This document shows, piece after piece, positions 48,878 through 59,209 of a stretch of 64,000 nt of DNA. Both the position numbers and the translations under genes were made by a program. Below the pieces are notes generated by a model. It searched no databases, was not told the origin of the DNA, and saw only the letters and a list, made by a program, of their open reading frames with translations. The number at the start of each line of letters is the position of its first letter. Position 1 is the stretch's first letter. Source of the stretch: Holophagaceae bacterium (GTDB lineage: Bacteria > Acidobacteriota > Holophagae > Holophagales > Holophagaceae); contig JADJVL010000006.1 in the NCBI GenBank assembly GCA_016710635.1, positions 264,090-328,089 of the forward strand, written 5' to 3'.

Positions 48878-50411
48878 AGCCCGCCGCGCGCAGGGTCTCC
48901 GCGTTCTTCTTCAACCCCTCGGGCTCGCCGTGGACGCAGGTGACCTGGACCTTGTCCTTGTCCTGCCTCGAAAGCCAGGCGGCGAGGTCGCCGGCGTCCA
49001 GGTGGCCGGACAGGAAGCGGAAGCTCCGCACCTGCCCCGCCTGGACCTGGATGGTTCTCTCCCCCACGGTGAGTTCGCCGCCCTTGCCCGAGGCGGCGAT
49101 CTTCTTGAGCTGCCCGCCGGTGGCCTCGGGATCGCTGTAGCCCACCAGTAGCAGCCGCGTGGTGGGGTCCGCCAGGCGGTTCGCCACCAGGTCCTCGTCG
49201 TCGGGCTCGTCCAGGGCAAAGGTGGTGGTGATGAGGATGCAGGGCCCCTTCAGGTCCGCGGGCACCTTGGCTTCCAGCTTGCCCGGCAGGAGGCCGCCAA
49301 CCTTGTAGACCTCGGGCTTGAACCAGCGCTCCAGGGCGGGCTGCTCCGCCTCCTTCTCGTAGAGGACCGTGTACGCGAGGGCCGTGCGGGACGGCACATA
49401 GACCGGCGTTTCGAAGGGGAGCTGGCGCAAGGCCTGGGCGCGGCGGATGAGGTAGAGGACCTTCTGGGTCCGGTCCAGGGCGTAGGCGGGGATCCACACG
49501 ATGCCGCCGGCCTTCAGGCCCTCGGCAATGGTCTTGATGAATTCGGAGGCCTCCCGGGCCACCTCGGGCCCCCGGCTCTGCCCGCCGTAGGTGGATTCCA
49601 CCCACACGGCATCCACGGCCGGTGCGGGCTGGGCCGGGGCCTGGAGCGGGGAGAGCGGGTGGCCGAGGTCGCCGCTGAATAGGAGGCGCTTGCCGCCGAG
49701 TTCCAGCAGCACGGAGGCGGAACCCGGGATATGCCCAGCGTCCAGCAGGGTGAAGGCGCCCCCGTCGTCCAGGGGCAGCCGCTCGCCGTAGCTGTGCCCC
49801 TTCACCTGGTCCAGGATGGCCTTCGCCTCGAAGCCCGAGCACTCGCGGCAGGCGTAGGCCCCCCGCGGGAGCTTCCGGTCCAGCTCCGCCAAGGTCCCAC
49901 TGAACACGGCCTTGTTCCCGGCGTGCATGCGCTTGATGGCATTGCAGCCCGGATTGAAATGGGCGACCTGGCCGCGGGTGCTGCTGGAGGCGCGGCCGGC
50001 CGTGTAGGTCCAGAGCCGGGTGGCGGACTTGTCCATGCCGATGGCCTGGGGCAGCGCCTGGGCCAGCATCAGCTCAGAGGTGCGCGTGGTGTGGATCGGC
50101 CCCCGGAAGCCCCGGCGCACGAGCAGAGGCAGCCGACCCATATGGTCGCTGTGGGCATGGGTGATGAAGACGCCGTCCACCCGTGCGGCCTCCACCGGCA
50201 GTTCCGCGTTGGCGCCGGGCCGGGCCGGGTCCTCCTTCAGGTGCACGCCGCAGTCCACCAGGTAGGTGCGCTTGCCACTGCGCACCACCGTGAGGCTGCC
50301 ATCCACTTCGCCGGCGGCGCCGTGGACGGCCACCGTGACGGAGGCGGGAGCCGGCGCCTGGGCCAGGAGGGCCAGGCCCAGGAGGGGAGTGAGGAGGAGG
50401 CGGCGCAGCAT
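48831..50411 (-). CDS. exported metallo-beta-lactamase/beta-CASP-fold hydrolase
   Basis: The protein is about 526 residues. After a Sec signal (LLLTPLLGLALLAQAPAPA), the metallo-beta-lactamase core shows ITHAHSDHMGRLPLL (HXHXDH) and LLDAGHIPGSASVLLEL. A beta-CASP insert with WVESTYGGQSRG follows, and a C-terminal RMMBL-like end (FRFLSGHLDAGDLAAWLS). Beta-CASP proteins are normally cytoplasmic RNases or DNA repair nucleases, so an exported member is unusual. I chose the ATG at 50411 because the signal sequence starts there; the frame is open further upstream to 50465. Zinc ligands look intact. The substrate is unknown. Confidence 0.83.
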   Translation of the reverse strand: MLRRLLLTPLLGLALLAQAPAPASVTVAVHGAAGEVDGSLTVVRSGKRTYLVDCGVHLKEDPARPGANAELPVEAARVDGVFITHAHSDHMGRLPLLVRRGFRGPIHTTRTSELMLAQALPQAIGMDKSATRLWTYTAGRASSSTRGQVAHFNPGCNAIKRMHAGNKAVFSGTLAELDRKLPRGAYACRECSGFEAKAILDQVKGHSYGERLPLDDGGAFTLLDAGHIPGSASVLLELGGKRLLFSGDLGHPLSPLQAPAQPAPAVDAVWVESTYGGQSRGPEVAREASEFIKTIAEGLKAGGIVWIPAYALDRTQKVLYLIRRAQALRQLPFETPVYVPSRTALAYTVLYEKEAEQPALERWFKPEVYKVGGLLPGKLEAKVPADLKGPCILITTTFALDEPDDEDLVANRLADPTTRLLLVGYSDPEATGGQLKKIAASGKGGELTVGERTIQVQAGQVRSFRFLSGHLDAGDLAAWLSRQDKDKVQVTCVHGEPEGLKKNAETLRAAGFRNVAVAERGLAQAF

Positions 50412-50474
50412 GGAGGTCCCTTCTCGGAGGAGTTCCATCCTCCCGCCGTATCGCAGGGACCTCAACCTGGATCA

Positions 50475-50503
50475 GAAAAAGGCCCCGCTTGCGCGGGGCC
50501 TTC
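50475..50503 (-). terminator. rho-independent terminator of groESL
   Basis: On the minus strand AAGGCCCCGC (50502-50493) and GCGGGGCCTT (50488-50479) form a 10-bp stem with a GCAA loop followed by a U-run, 22 nt after the groEL stop. Confidence 0.9.
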
Positions 50504-50524
50504 GTTCGGAAGCGGGAGTAACGC

Positions 50525-52153
<1,629 letters not shown>

Positions 52154-52197
52154 GTTCTATCTCCTGTTGGATTTCGGAAGGTTTGGGTTCGGAAGGC

Positions 52198-52485
52198 CTA
52201 GCTGAGGATCGCCAGGACCTCGTCCTCGCGGACGATGACGTGGTCCACGCCGTCGAGCTTCACTTCGGTGCCGCTGTACTTGCCGATGAGCACCTTGTCG
52301 CCGGCCTTCACGGACATGGGGATGCGCTTGCCGTTGTCGTCGTACTTGCCTTCGCCGACGGCCACGACCTCAGCCTCCATGGGCTTCTCCTTGGCGGTGT
52401 CGGGGATGATGATGCCGCCCTTGACGGTCTCGGCGGGGTCGACGCGCTTCAGCATCACGCGGTCATACAGGGGCTTGATGGCCAT
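52198..52485 (-). CDS. groES: 10 kDa co-chaperonin GroES
   Basis: The protein is 95 residues, the normal GroES length, beginning MAIKPLYDRVMLKRV. The mobile loop (ETVKGGIIIPDTAKEKP) and the roof segment (VKAGDKVLIGKYSGTEV) are conserved. The ATG at 52485 has GGAGGA 5 nt upstream. GroES caps the GroEL ring. It is the first gene of the operon, 26 nt downstream of the CIRCE element. Confidence 0.98.
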   Translation of the reverse strand: MAIKPLYDRVMLKRVDPAETVKGGIIIPDTAKEKPMEAEVVAVGEGKYDDNGKRIPMSVKAGDKVLIGKYSGTEVKLDGVDHVIVREDEVLAILS

Positions 52486-52511
52486 GGATTCCTCCGGGTT
52501 CGGGTGGGGTG

Positions 52512-52538
52512 TTAGCACTCCCCACGGACGAGTGCCAG
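52512..52538. promoter_or_regulatory. CIRCE element (HrcA operator)
   Basis: TTAGCACTC (52512-52520), nine bases and GAGTGCCAG (52530-52538) match the CIRCE consensus TTAGCACTC-N9-GAGTGCTAA in 16 of 18 arm positions. HrcA binds it as a dimer and represses the operon until heat stress titrates the repressor. The hrcA gene is not in the window. Confidence 0.92.
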
Positions 52539-52565
52539 TTTCCCTCGGGACCGGGTCCAGATCAA
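52537..52565 (-). promoter_or_regulatory. candidate groESL promoter
   Basis: TTGATC (52565-52560) and GAAACT (52542-52537) have a 17-bp spacer. The -10 is weak but directly abuts the CIRCE element, the arrangement seen in HrcA-controlled promoters. Confidence 0.35.
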
Positions 52566-52730
52566 GGGGGAAAATCCCGGGAGGACCTATATCTTATTTT
52601 TTTCACTCATATTTTATTATTCGAAGCGTAATCACCTCGAATTCACCAAGAGTGAATAAAAATCCATGGATATCAGGCTGAATACGGGGCATCTTCGCAA
52701 ACCCATCCCCCGCGCCGCGTCCCTTGGGGC

Positions 52731-52742
52731 TAGTCTGAATAG
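52731..52742 (+). promoter_or_regulatory. putative leaderless promoter (-10 element) of the zinc-ribbon gene
   Basis: TAGTCT (52731-52736) is followed by 6 nt and the ATG at 52743, with no ribosome binding site. The 150 bp upstream towards groES include an AT-rich segment (about 52588-52670). Confidence 0.5.
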
Positions 52743-53468
52743 ATGACTCAAACGCTGCTGATCGAGCTTCAGGCCACCCACGACTACCTGAGGACGATCG
52801 ACCGCGACCTCAACGCCTTTCCGCCGGACCTGGCGGACATGGACGCCATCCGGAAGGCCCTGGCCAAGCGGCTCACGGACGCCACCCGGGCCCGGGTCGA
52901 GGTCGAAGGCATCCGCGTCAAGCTCCAGAAGGAGCTGGAACTGACCCAGCGCCTGGAGGATCACGCCCGGAAGGCCCTCAAGGGCGTCACCCAGAAGGTC
53001 CAGTACGCCGCCGCCATGCGGGAGGTGGACGACCGGGAGCGCGCCAAGAATCAGGTGGCCAAGCCCCTCAAGGAGGCCGAGGCCCGGATCTCGGCCCTGG
53101 ACGCCGACATCACCCGGACCGCCGCGGACCTCGAGACCGCCAAGGCGAAGTTCGAGGAGCTGCACGCCGTCTTCCTCGCCGAACATGAGACCCAGGTGGC
53201 GTCCCGGACCCAGCTCACCGTCAAGCTGACCCAGCTCGAGACCCAGCTGCCGGCCCCCGCCCTCGCCCACTTCCACAAGCTCCTCACCAACCGGGCCGGC
53301 AAGGCCGTGGCCGCCATCGAGAACGGCACCTGCTCCGGCTGCCGCACCCGCCTCCGCGGCCCCTACATCACCCAGGTCCGCGAAGCCAAGCAGCCCATTC
53401 CCTGCGAGAACTGCCAGCGGTGGGTGTACATGCCGGACGTGGCCGTGCAGGTTGCCGCCGCCAAGTAG
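52743..53468 (+). CDS. coiled-coil protein with C4 zinc ribbon (DUF164/CdsZ family)
   Basis: This 241-residue protein is a long antiparallel coiled coil (about residues 20-180) that contains the family-typical KVQYAAAMREVD. A C-terminal zinc ribbon has CSGC (about residues 200-203) and CENC (about 222-225). DUF164 proteins occur in most bacteria outside Proteobacteria and are thought to bind RNA or nucleic acid; a precise role is not established. The start appears leaderless. It lies about 50 nt upstream of the yggS gene. Confidence 0.88.
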   Translation: MTQTLLIELQATHDYLRTIDRDLNAFPPDLADMDAIRKALAKRLTDATRARVEVEGIRVKLQKELELTQRLEDHARKALKGVTQKVQYAAAMREVDDRERAKNQVAKPLKEAEARISALDADITRTAADLETAKAKFEELHAVFLAEHETQVASRTQLTVKLTQLETQLPAPALAHFHKLLTNRAGKAVAAIENGTCSGCRTRLRGPYITQVREAKQPIPCENCQRWVYMPDVAVQVAAAK

Positions 53469-53524
53469 CGCCAGGTCCAGCGCCCGATCGGCCACTGGAC
53501 CGCCGTCCCGTCAGAATGCAGGAC

Positions 53525-54190
53525 ATGAGCGACCTCGCCCAGCGCATCGCCGGCCTCCGGGCCCGCATCTCCGCCGCGTGCGAACGGGCCGGGCGGGAGC
53601 CTTCGACGGTGGAGCTCCTGCCGGTCTCGAAGCGGCAGCCCCTCGCCCTCGTTGACGAAGCCGCGGCCCTGGGCTTCAGCACCTTCGGCGAGAACTACGT
53701 CCAGGAGGGCGCCGCCAAGGCCGAGGCCCGGCCGGACCTGCGCTTCGTGCTCATCGGCCCCCTCCAGCGCAACAAGGCCAAGGCGGCCCTGCAGGCCTTC
53801 CAGGAAATCCAGTCCGTGGATCGGGTGGAGCTCGTGGAGCGACTGGGCCGGCTCGCGGAGGAGCTGGACCTGATGCGCGGCGTGTGGGTGCAAGTGGACC
53901 TCTGGGGCGAAGCCACCAAGGAGGGCGGCTGCGCCGAAGCGGACCTGCCGGCGCTGCTGGATGCGCTGCGGGACCAGCCGCGCCTGCCCCTGCGGGGCTT
54001 CATGGCCATCCCGCCGCCAGAGCAGCCCGGAGCCTTTGCGGAACTCGCCCGGCTGCGGGAGCGGTGGCGTGACGCCCAGGGCCAGCCGCTGCGGCTGAGC
54101 ATGGGCATGTCCGGCGACTTGGAGGCCGCCATCGCCGCGGGCGCCGACCAGGTACGGGTCGGGACGGCGCTCTTCGGCGCGCGGTCCTAG
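53525..54190 (+). CDS. YggS/PROSC-family pyridoxal phosphate-binding protein
   Basis: The protein is 221 residues with the alanine-racemase-like barrel typical of YggS. The PLP-binding Lys is in LLPVSKRQPLALVDEA, followed by FGENYVQE, RFVLIGPLQRNKAK and the C-terminal LSMGMSGDLEAAIAAGADQV with VRVGTALFGAR. The family maintains PLP homeostasis without known catalysis. The ATG at 53525 is chosen: CAGAAT 7 nt upstream may be a leaderless -10. An ATG at 53516 is the alternative. The gene ends in a strong shared terminator. Confidence 0.92.
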   Translation: MSDLAQRIAGLRARISAACERAGREPSTVELLPVSKRQPLALVDEAAALGFSTFGENYVQEGAAKAEARPDLRFVLIGPLQRNKAKAALQAFQEIQSVDRVELVERLGRLAEELDLMRGVWVQVDLWGEATKEGGCAEADLPALLDALRDQPRLPLRGFMAIPPPEQPGAFAELARLRERWRDAQGQPLRLSMGMSGDLEAAIAAGADQVRVGTALFGARS

Positions 54191-54192
54191 CG

Positions 54193-54225
54193 AAAAAAGC
54201 CCCCGCCGAGGCGGGGGCTTTTTTT
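54193..54225. terminator. bidirectional rho-independent terminator
   Basis: AAAAAAGCCCCCGC (54193-54206) and GCGGGGGCTTTTTT (54211-54224) form a 14-bp stem with U-runs in both directions. It serves the convergent yggS gene and TonB-dependent receptor 2. Confidence 0.95.
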
Positions 54226-54241
54226 GAGAAGGCTGTAGTGA

Positions 54242-57200
54242 TCAGAACTTGGCGCGCACGCCCAGCTGTACTTCGCGGGTGTTGCGATCGACGGCGTTGA
54301 TGAGCCCGAAATCGGTGAAGGGCGCGCCGGTCGTGTTGGAGGCGAAATTCGTGGACGTCGTCCGCTGATTCGCCCAGTTGAACGCGTTCAGGATGTCTGC
54401 GAAGACCTCGACCCGGAAGCGCCGCTTGATCGCGAATTCCCGGGAGAGCCGGACATCCATGTTCCGGACATTGGGCTGGCGCTGGCTGTTACGACGATAG
54501 GCGCCGAACAGGGCGAAGTCGTTCGTGAAGGTGTCGCCGTTCGTGTCGCTGGAGTAGTTCGCGCTGTAGGGGCGGCCCGAGCTGATGCTGTAGTTCACCG
54601 AGCCCTTGATCCCGAACCACAGCGGGAAGTAGGCGGCGGTGGTGAAGCGCAGGCGGCGGTCATTGTCACTGAACCCGTAGGAATCCATGGGGTTCGCCGG
54701 AGTCGCCATGCTGGAGGTGGCCCCGAAGGTGTCGCGCTCGTTGCTGTTGTTGTCCCGGGATTCGGCGTAGGTCAGGGAGGACTGGAAGCCGTAGCCCCTT
54801 TCCGAGAACTTGGAGGCGGTGAGGGCCAGGGCCTGATAGCGCCCGATGCCGGTGTTCCTGGAGAGCGCCACATTCCCGAAGCCGGTCAGGTCGAGAAGGC
54901 GGCCTCCAACGACCGCCTTGTTGGGACGGGTGGTGGGCAGGTTTCGAGTGTCGACGGCGGTTGTGTTGAGTGTGTTGCTGGTCGCAAACGAATTCAGTGT
55001 TCGCGTGAATCCGTCCTGGTAGTAGCCGTTCAGATCCCCGATCAACTTGCTGGGATTGGTCGGGTCGACGGTCAGCTGCCACATGTTGATGTTGACGAAA
55101 GTCTGCAGGTTCTCGAACTTCGTATAGACGCCGAGGATTCCCACCTTCAGCCCGTTGGAGAACTGGTGGTCGACGCCCAGGGAGGCCCGCTTCGCGAGTG
55201 CGAGCTTGTTGTTCGGGTCCCAGACCTGCCCGGTCTTGGAAGCGGCGAAGGCCGTGGCCAGGCCGTAGTTCCCGGGGTTTCGGAGCACGTCCTGGGGCAG
55301 GGCCGAGAGCACCGTGCCGGCGCCCTGGACCCGCTGGCCGAAGGAGAGCAGGCCAGAGTTGAAGGCCGTGAGCAGGGAGGCGGAGGCGCCGGAGCTCGTG
55401 ATCACGAAGGTGCTGGTCGTGTTCCCATTGCTGTTCATCGTGTTGGAAACGGTGAGCGAGGGGTTCGGCGTGCTGAACTGGCCATAGCCGCCGCGGATGA
55501 TGGTGCTGCCCTTGCCGTCCAGGTCGAAGGTGAACCCGAACCGGGGATCCAGCACGGACTGGCTGTTGGCCTGGTCCAGGCCCTGGAACTGCGTGTTGGG
55601 ACGGGGGTTGTTGGGCTGGTCCTCCTTCGTGTAGCGCAGGCCCAGGCTCAGGTTCAGGCGCTTGTCGAGCAGCCCCGAGTACTGGGCCTGGACGTAGCCG
55701 GCGAAGAGCTTCGAGGAATACGCGATCGCGCCGCCGAAGTCGCTGTAGGAGCCGGTGTACTGCAGCCGGCTGCTGCTGGAACTCGTCAGGACGCCCTGGG
55801 CCCACTGCACCGCGGTCTGATAGTTGCTCAGCGAGTAGGATCCGTTCTGATACCGGTAGAAGGTGTTCACGAAATCAAACTTCTGGAGGTCCACGCCGCC
55901 CTTCACCGTCCAGTCGCCGCTGGTCCAGGTGAGGTTGTCGATGAGCTGCCAGGTCTTCTCGTCGAGGCCATTGGGCAGGAAGTTCGTCTGGCCCCAGGTG
56001 AACCCGCTGGATACCTGCACTTCGGGAGAGGCGGTCGTATTGGCGAAGCGGGGGCGGCGCTCGATGGCCCGCTGCAGGCGGGCCTCGTTCACCAGGTTGG
56101 CGCCCAACACACTGCTGGCTTCCAGGACCCAGGAGAGCCCACTGTCCTTTTCCGTGCCCTGGTTGGATACGCCGGTCGTGGCGGCAAAGGAGGACTGGAG
56201 GCTCGTGGTCCCGTTCTTCCACTCCAGGTCCTGGGCGTTCACGCGGAGCGTGAGGCGGTGGTTGGCGTTGACGGTCCAGTCCAGGCGCCCGAAATAGGTC
56301 GTGTTCCGCTTGTCACTGGTGTAGCTTCCGCCGCTCTCCGAGGCAAGGGTATGGCCATCGTTCCCCGCCACGAGCTTGCCGAAGATGGGCAGGAACGCCT
56401 GGAAGTTGGCGTCGCTGTTGCCACCGCTCGCGGACGTCGCGAAGCCGGGCGTCATGTCCTCGGTGTAGTGGAGGGTTTCCACGCCCACGAAGAAGTGGAG
56501 CTTGTCCTTGATGATCGGGCCGCCGAAGGAGAAGTTCATGATGTCCTGGCTGAACTCGCGGGTCAGGGCCTTCTGCGTGTTGATGGTGCCGAGCCGGTCG
56601 TAGGGCACGGGACGGATCTTGGCCACCAGCGAGGAAGGCCGGATCTGATAGAGCACGGAACCGGCGAACTCATTGGTTCCGGATTTGGAGACCGCATTGA
56701 TGACCGCGCCGGCCGCGTTCCCGTACTGGGCGTCGTAGGCGTTGGTGATGATCTGAAGCTCGCGGATGGTGTCGGCGCCGAAGGCGAAGGGGATGCGCGT
56801 GGAGCCGCGCTGCTCGCCGAAGAAGTTCGACTGGTAGCTCGCGCCGTCAATGGTCAGGTTGTTCTGGATGCCGCGGGCGCCGCCGATGGACACGCGCGTC
56901 CCGTCGTCATTGGGGGCCGCCATCGGGGTCAAGGCCACGAGGGTCAGGAAGTCCCGGTCCCGCAGGGGAATGCTCTCGACGAGCTGCTCGTCTATGCTCG
57001 TGACGACGTTCATCTGCTGGGCATCCAGGGAGGAGGCCGCGGACACCACTTCCACGGTGGCGGCCGCCTCTGCGACATCGAGATCGAAATTGAGGATGGA
57101 TGTCTCGCCGAGCGAGATGTTCACCTTGGCATCCGTGGCAGTCCGAAGGCCCTGGCCCGTGACCCGGATCTCGTAGGGTCCGACCGGCATCAGGCCGAGC

Positions 57201-57403
57201 TGGTAGTTGCCCTTGGCGTCCGTCTGGATGGTGCGGGTGTAGCCGGTCTCGCGGTTGCGAAGCTGAACGGTGGCACCCGTGGCGGCGCCGCCCTTCTTCA
57301 GGCGCACGGTCCCGCGAACGCTGCCGGTGGTGGACTGGGCGTGGGCCACGACGGCGCAGGCCAGACCGGACAGGGCAAAAGCACTCCAGCGGCGGAAACT
57401 CAT
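54242..57403 (-). CDS. Oar-like TonB-dependent receptor with carboxypeptidase-regulatory domain (2)
   Basis: This 1053-residue outer-membrane protein has a Sec signal (LSGLACAVVAHAQ). The regulatory beta domain (about residues 27-110, GATVQLRNRETGYTRTIQTD) is followed by a plug (DRDFLTLVALTPMAAPNDDG and GGARGIQNNLTIDGASYQSN) and a large barrel ending in LGVRAKF. It is of the same family as receptor 1 but clearly diverged in the barrel, so the ligands probably differ. AGGAG lies 9 nt before the ATG at 57403. The 149 bp upstream contain no promoter I can name with confidence. It lies downstream of the sirtuin gene on the same strand. Confidence 0.92.
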   Translation of the reverse strand: MSFRRWSAFALSGLACAVVAHAQSTTGSVRGTVRLKKGGAATGATVQLRNRETGYTRTIQTDAKGNYQLGLMPVGPYEIRVTGQGLRTATDAKVNISLGETSILNFDLDVAEAAATVEVVSAASSLDAQQMNVVTSIDEQLVESIPLRDRDFLTLVALTPMAAPNDDGTRVSIGGARGIQNNLTIDGASYQSNFFGEQRGSTRIPFAFGADTIRELQIITNAYDAQYGNAAGAVINAVSKSGTNEFAGSVLYQIRPSSLVAKIRPVPYDRLGTINTQKALTREFSQDIMNFSFGGPIIKDKLHFFVGVETLHYTEDMTPGFATSASGGNSDANFQAFLPIFGKLVAGNDGHTLASESGGSYTSDKRNTTYFGRLDWTVNANHRLTLRVNAQDLEWKNGTTSLQSSFAATTGVSNQGTEKDSGLSWVLEASSVLGANLVNEARLQRAIERRPRFANTTASPEVQVSSGFTWGQTNFLPNGLDEKTWQLIDNLTWTSGDWTVKGGVDLQKFDFVNTFYRYQNGSYSLSNYQTAVQWAQGVLTSSSSSRLQYTGSYSDFGGAIAYSSKLFAGYVQAQYSGLLDKRLNLSLGLRYTKEDQPNNPRPNTQFQGLDQANSQSVLDPRFGFTFDLDGKGSTIIRGGYGQFSTPNPSLTVSNTMNSNGNTTSTFVITSSGASASLLTAFNSGLLSFGQRVQGAGTVLSALPQDVLRNPGNYGLATAFAASKTGQVWDPNNKLALAKRASLGVDHQFSNGLKVGILGVYTKFENLQTFVNINMWQLTVDPTNPSKLIGDLNGYYQDGFTRTLNSFATSNTLNTTAVDTRNLPTTRPNKAVVGGRLLDLTGFGNVALSRNTGIGRYQALALTASKFSERGYGFQSSLTYAESRDNNSNERDTFGATSSMATPANPMDSYGFSDNDRRLRFTTAAYFPLWFGIKGSVNYSISSGRPYSANYSSDTNGDTFTNDFALFGAYRRNSQRQPNVRNMDVRLSREFAIKRRFRVEVFADILNAFNWANQRTTSTNFASNTTGAPFTDFGLINAVDRNTREVQLGVRAKF

Positions 57404-57552
57404 ACGTTCACTCCTATGGCCCGGAACGGGCGGTGTGAGGTCCGGCAAGCGCTTTATGGCCGGATAAGGGGGATCAATGGGTGGCTGATCTGAACCCCTC
57501 ATTGTGCCGCTGGGGTGTGACGAAGCGAATCACTAATTTTGACAAGATGGCT

Positions 57553-58257
57553 TCATGAGTTCGCTAGCACTTCGGCCACCCAGGCGGGGACGAGCTCCGT
57601 GGCTCTCCCGATTCTGCGGTCCCGGAAGGACGAGGCGACCAGGGAAGGCTCGAGGTTGAGTTCCACCGTGCGGCAGGAACGGGGCACGGCGTCGACGAAG
57701 CCCGCGGCGGGATACACGTTGCCGGAGGTGCCGATGGCGGCGAAGACGTCGCACCCTGCGAGGGCCCGGAAGATGCGGTCCATCTCCAGGGGCATCTCGC
57801 CGAACCAGACGATGTGGGGGCGCAGGAAGCCCACGTCCCCGCAGGCGGGACAGATGGATTCCGGCGTGATGTCGCCTGACCAGAGACTCGCCTGCTCGCA
57901 GAGGGTGCACCGCGCCTTGAGCAGCTCGCCGTGCATGGCGATGAGGTTCATCGAACCCGCCCGCTGGTGCAGGTCGTCCACGTTCTGCGTCACCAGGAGG
58001 AAGTCGCCCGCCCAGTCCCGCTCCAGGCGGGCCAGGGCCGCGTGGGCGGCGTTGGGCCGGACCTCCGGGAGCTGCCGGCGCCGCGCGTTGTAGAAGCGCT
58101 GCACGAGGCCCGGATCCCGGATGAAGCCCTCGGGGCTCGCCACGTCCTCGATGCGGTGGTCCTCCCAGAGCCCGCCGGCGTCCCGGAAGGTCTTCACGCC
58201 ACTTTCCGCGGAGATGCCCGCGCCGGTGAGGATCACGAGGCTGGGAGGAAAGTTCAT
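57553..58257 (-). CDS. cobB: NAD-dependent protein deacylase (sirtuin, CobB-like)
   Basis: This 234-residue class III sirtuin has ILTGAGISAESGVKTFRD, TQNVDDLHQRAGS, the catalytic His in IAMHGELLKARC, and a zinc site of two Cys pairs (CTLC and CPAC). FYNARRRQL contains the Tyr-x-x-Arg pair that gives CobB and SIRT5 their desuccinylase preference. It removes acyl groups from lysines with NAD. It is likely cotranscribed with era upstream, as only 16 nt separate the two. Confidence 0.93.
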   Translation of the reverse strand: MNFPPSLVILTGAGISAESGVKTFRDAGGLWEDHRIEDVASPEGFIRDPGLVQRFYNARRRQLPEVRPNAAHAALARLERDWAGDFLLVTQNVDDLHQRAGSMNLIAMHGELLKARCTLCEQASLWSGDITPESICPACGDVGFLRPHIVWFGEMPLEMDRIFRALAGCDVFAAIGTSGNVYPAAGFVDAVPRSCRTVELNLEPSLVASSFRDRRIGRATELVPAWVAEVLANS

Positions 58258-58273
58258 GGCCCCTCCGGAAGGC

Positions 58274-59209
58274 TCAGAGCCGTAGCCGGTCCAGCTTGTC
58301 CGGCCGGTCGCGCCAGCCTTCTTCCACCTTCACGAAGAGCTCCAGCTTCACGGGCCGCTGGAGCAGCTTCTTCAGCTCGCGCTGGGCCGACACTCGGATG
58401 TCCTTGATGGTCGCGCCCTGGCTGCCCAGGAGGATCTTCCGGTGGCCGGAGCGCTCGACGATGATCTCCGCGGCGATGAAGACGCCGCCTTCGGGGACCT
58501 CGTTCTGGCCGTCGTGGACGTCGCCGTCCTCGATCCACCTTGCGATCTCCACCGCCACCCCGTGGGGGACCTCCTCCCGGGTCTTGCGCAGCACCTTCTC
58601 CCGGATGAACTCGGAGGCCATGCTGCGCTCGGTCTGGTCCGTGAAGACGCCCTCCTCGGCGTGCCACGCGCCCGCCGGCGCGTCCCGTTCCAGCAGGGTC
58701 CAGAGGGGTTCGAGGTTGGTGGCGAACTTCGCCGAGACCGGGACGATCTCGTGGAAGTCCATCAGGTCCTTGTACAGGGCGACCTTCTCCAGCAGCCGGC
58801 CCTTGGAGAGCAGGTCCAGCTTGTTGAGGAGCAGGTAGACCGGCCGCCCGAGCTGCTTGAGACGCTTGGCGAAGGCCCGCTCCCCGGCGCCCAGGTAGCC
58901 GTCCGCGTCCACCACCCACAGCAGGAGGTCCGCCTCCTGCAGGGCCGTCTCGATGTGGCGCACCATGCGTTCGTTGAGGCTGTGCTTGGGCTGGTGGAAG
59001 CCCGGCGTGTCCAGGAAGAGGAACTGGACCGGTCCCCGCTCCACCACGCCGAGGATGCGGCCGCGGGTGGTCTGGGCCACCTGGCTGGTGGCCGCGAGCT
59101 TCTCGCCGACGAGGGCGTTCAGGAGGGTGGACTTGCCGGAATTCGGCAGGCCCACCAGGGCGAGGGTGGCGCAGCGCCGCGCGCCGACGGGAACGGACCG
59201 CTCATCCAC
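58274..59209 (-). CDS. era: GTPase Era
   Basis: The protein is 311 residues. The GTPase domain has G1 GLPNSGKST (about 20-28), the switch region with TTRGRILGV, G3 DTPGFHQPKHSLNERM, G4 NKLD and G5 SAK. The C-terminal KH domain carries ILLGSQGATIKDIRVSAQRE, which binds the 3' end of 16S rRNA during 30S maturation. It overlaps the end of lpxA by 8 nt. YbeY and rnc, common partners, are not in the window. Confidence 0.96.
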   Translation of the reverse strand: MDERSVPVGARRCATLALVGLPNSGKSTLLNALVGEKLAATSQVAQTTRGRILGVVERGPVQFLFLDTPGFHQPKHSLNERMVRHIETALQEADLLLWVVDADGYLGAGERAFAKRLKQLGRPVYLLLNKLDLLSKGRLLEKVALYKDLMDFHEIVPVSAKFATNLEPLWTLLERDAPAGAWHAEEGVFTDQTERSMASEFIREKVLRKTREEVPHGVAVEIARWIEDGDVHDGQNEVPEGGVFIAAEIIVERSGHRKILLGSQGATIKDIRVSAQRELKKLLQRPVKLELFVKVEEGWRDRPDKLDRLRL

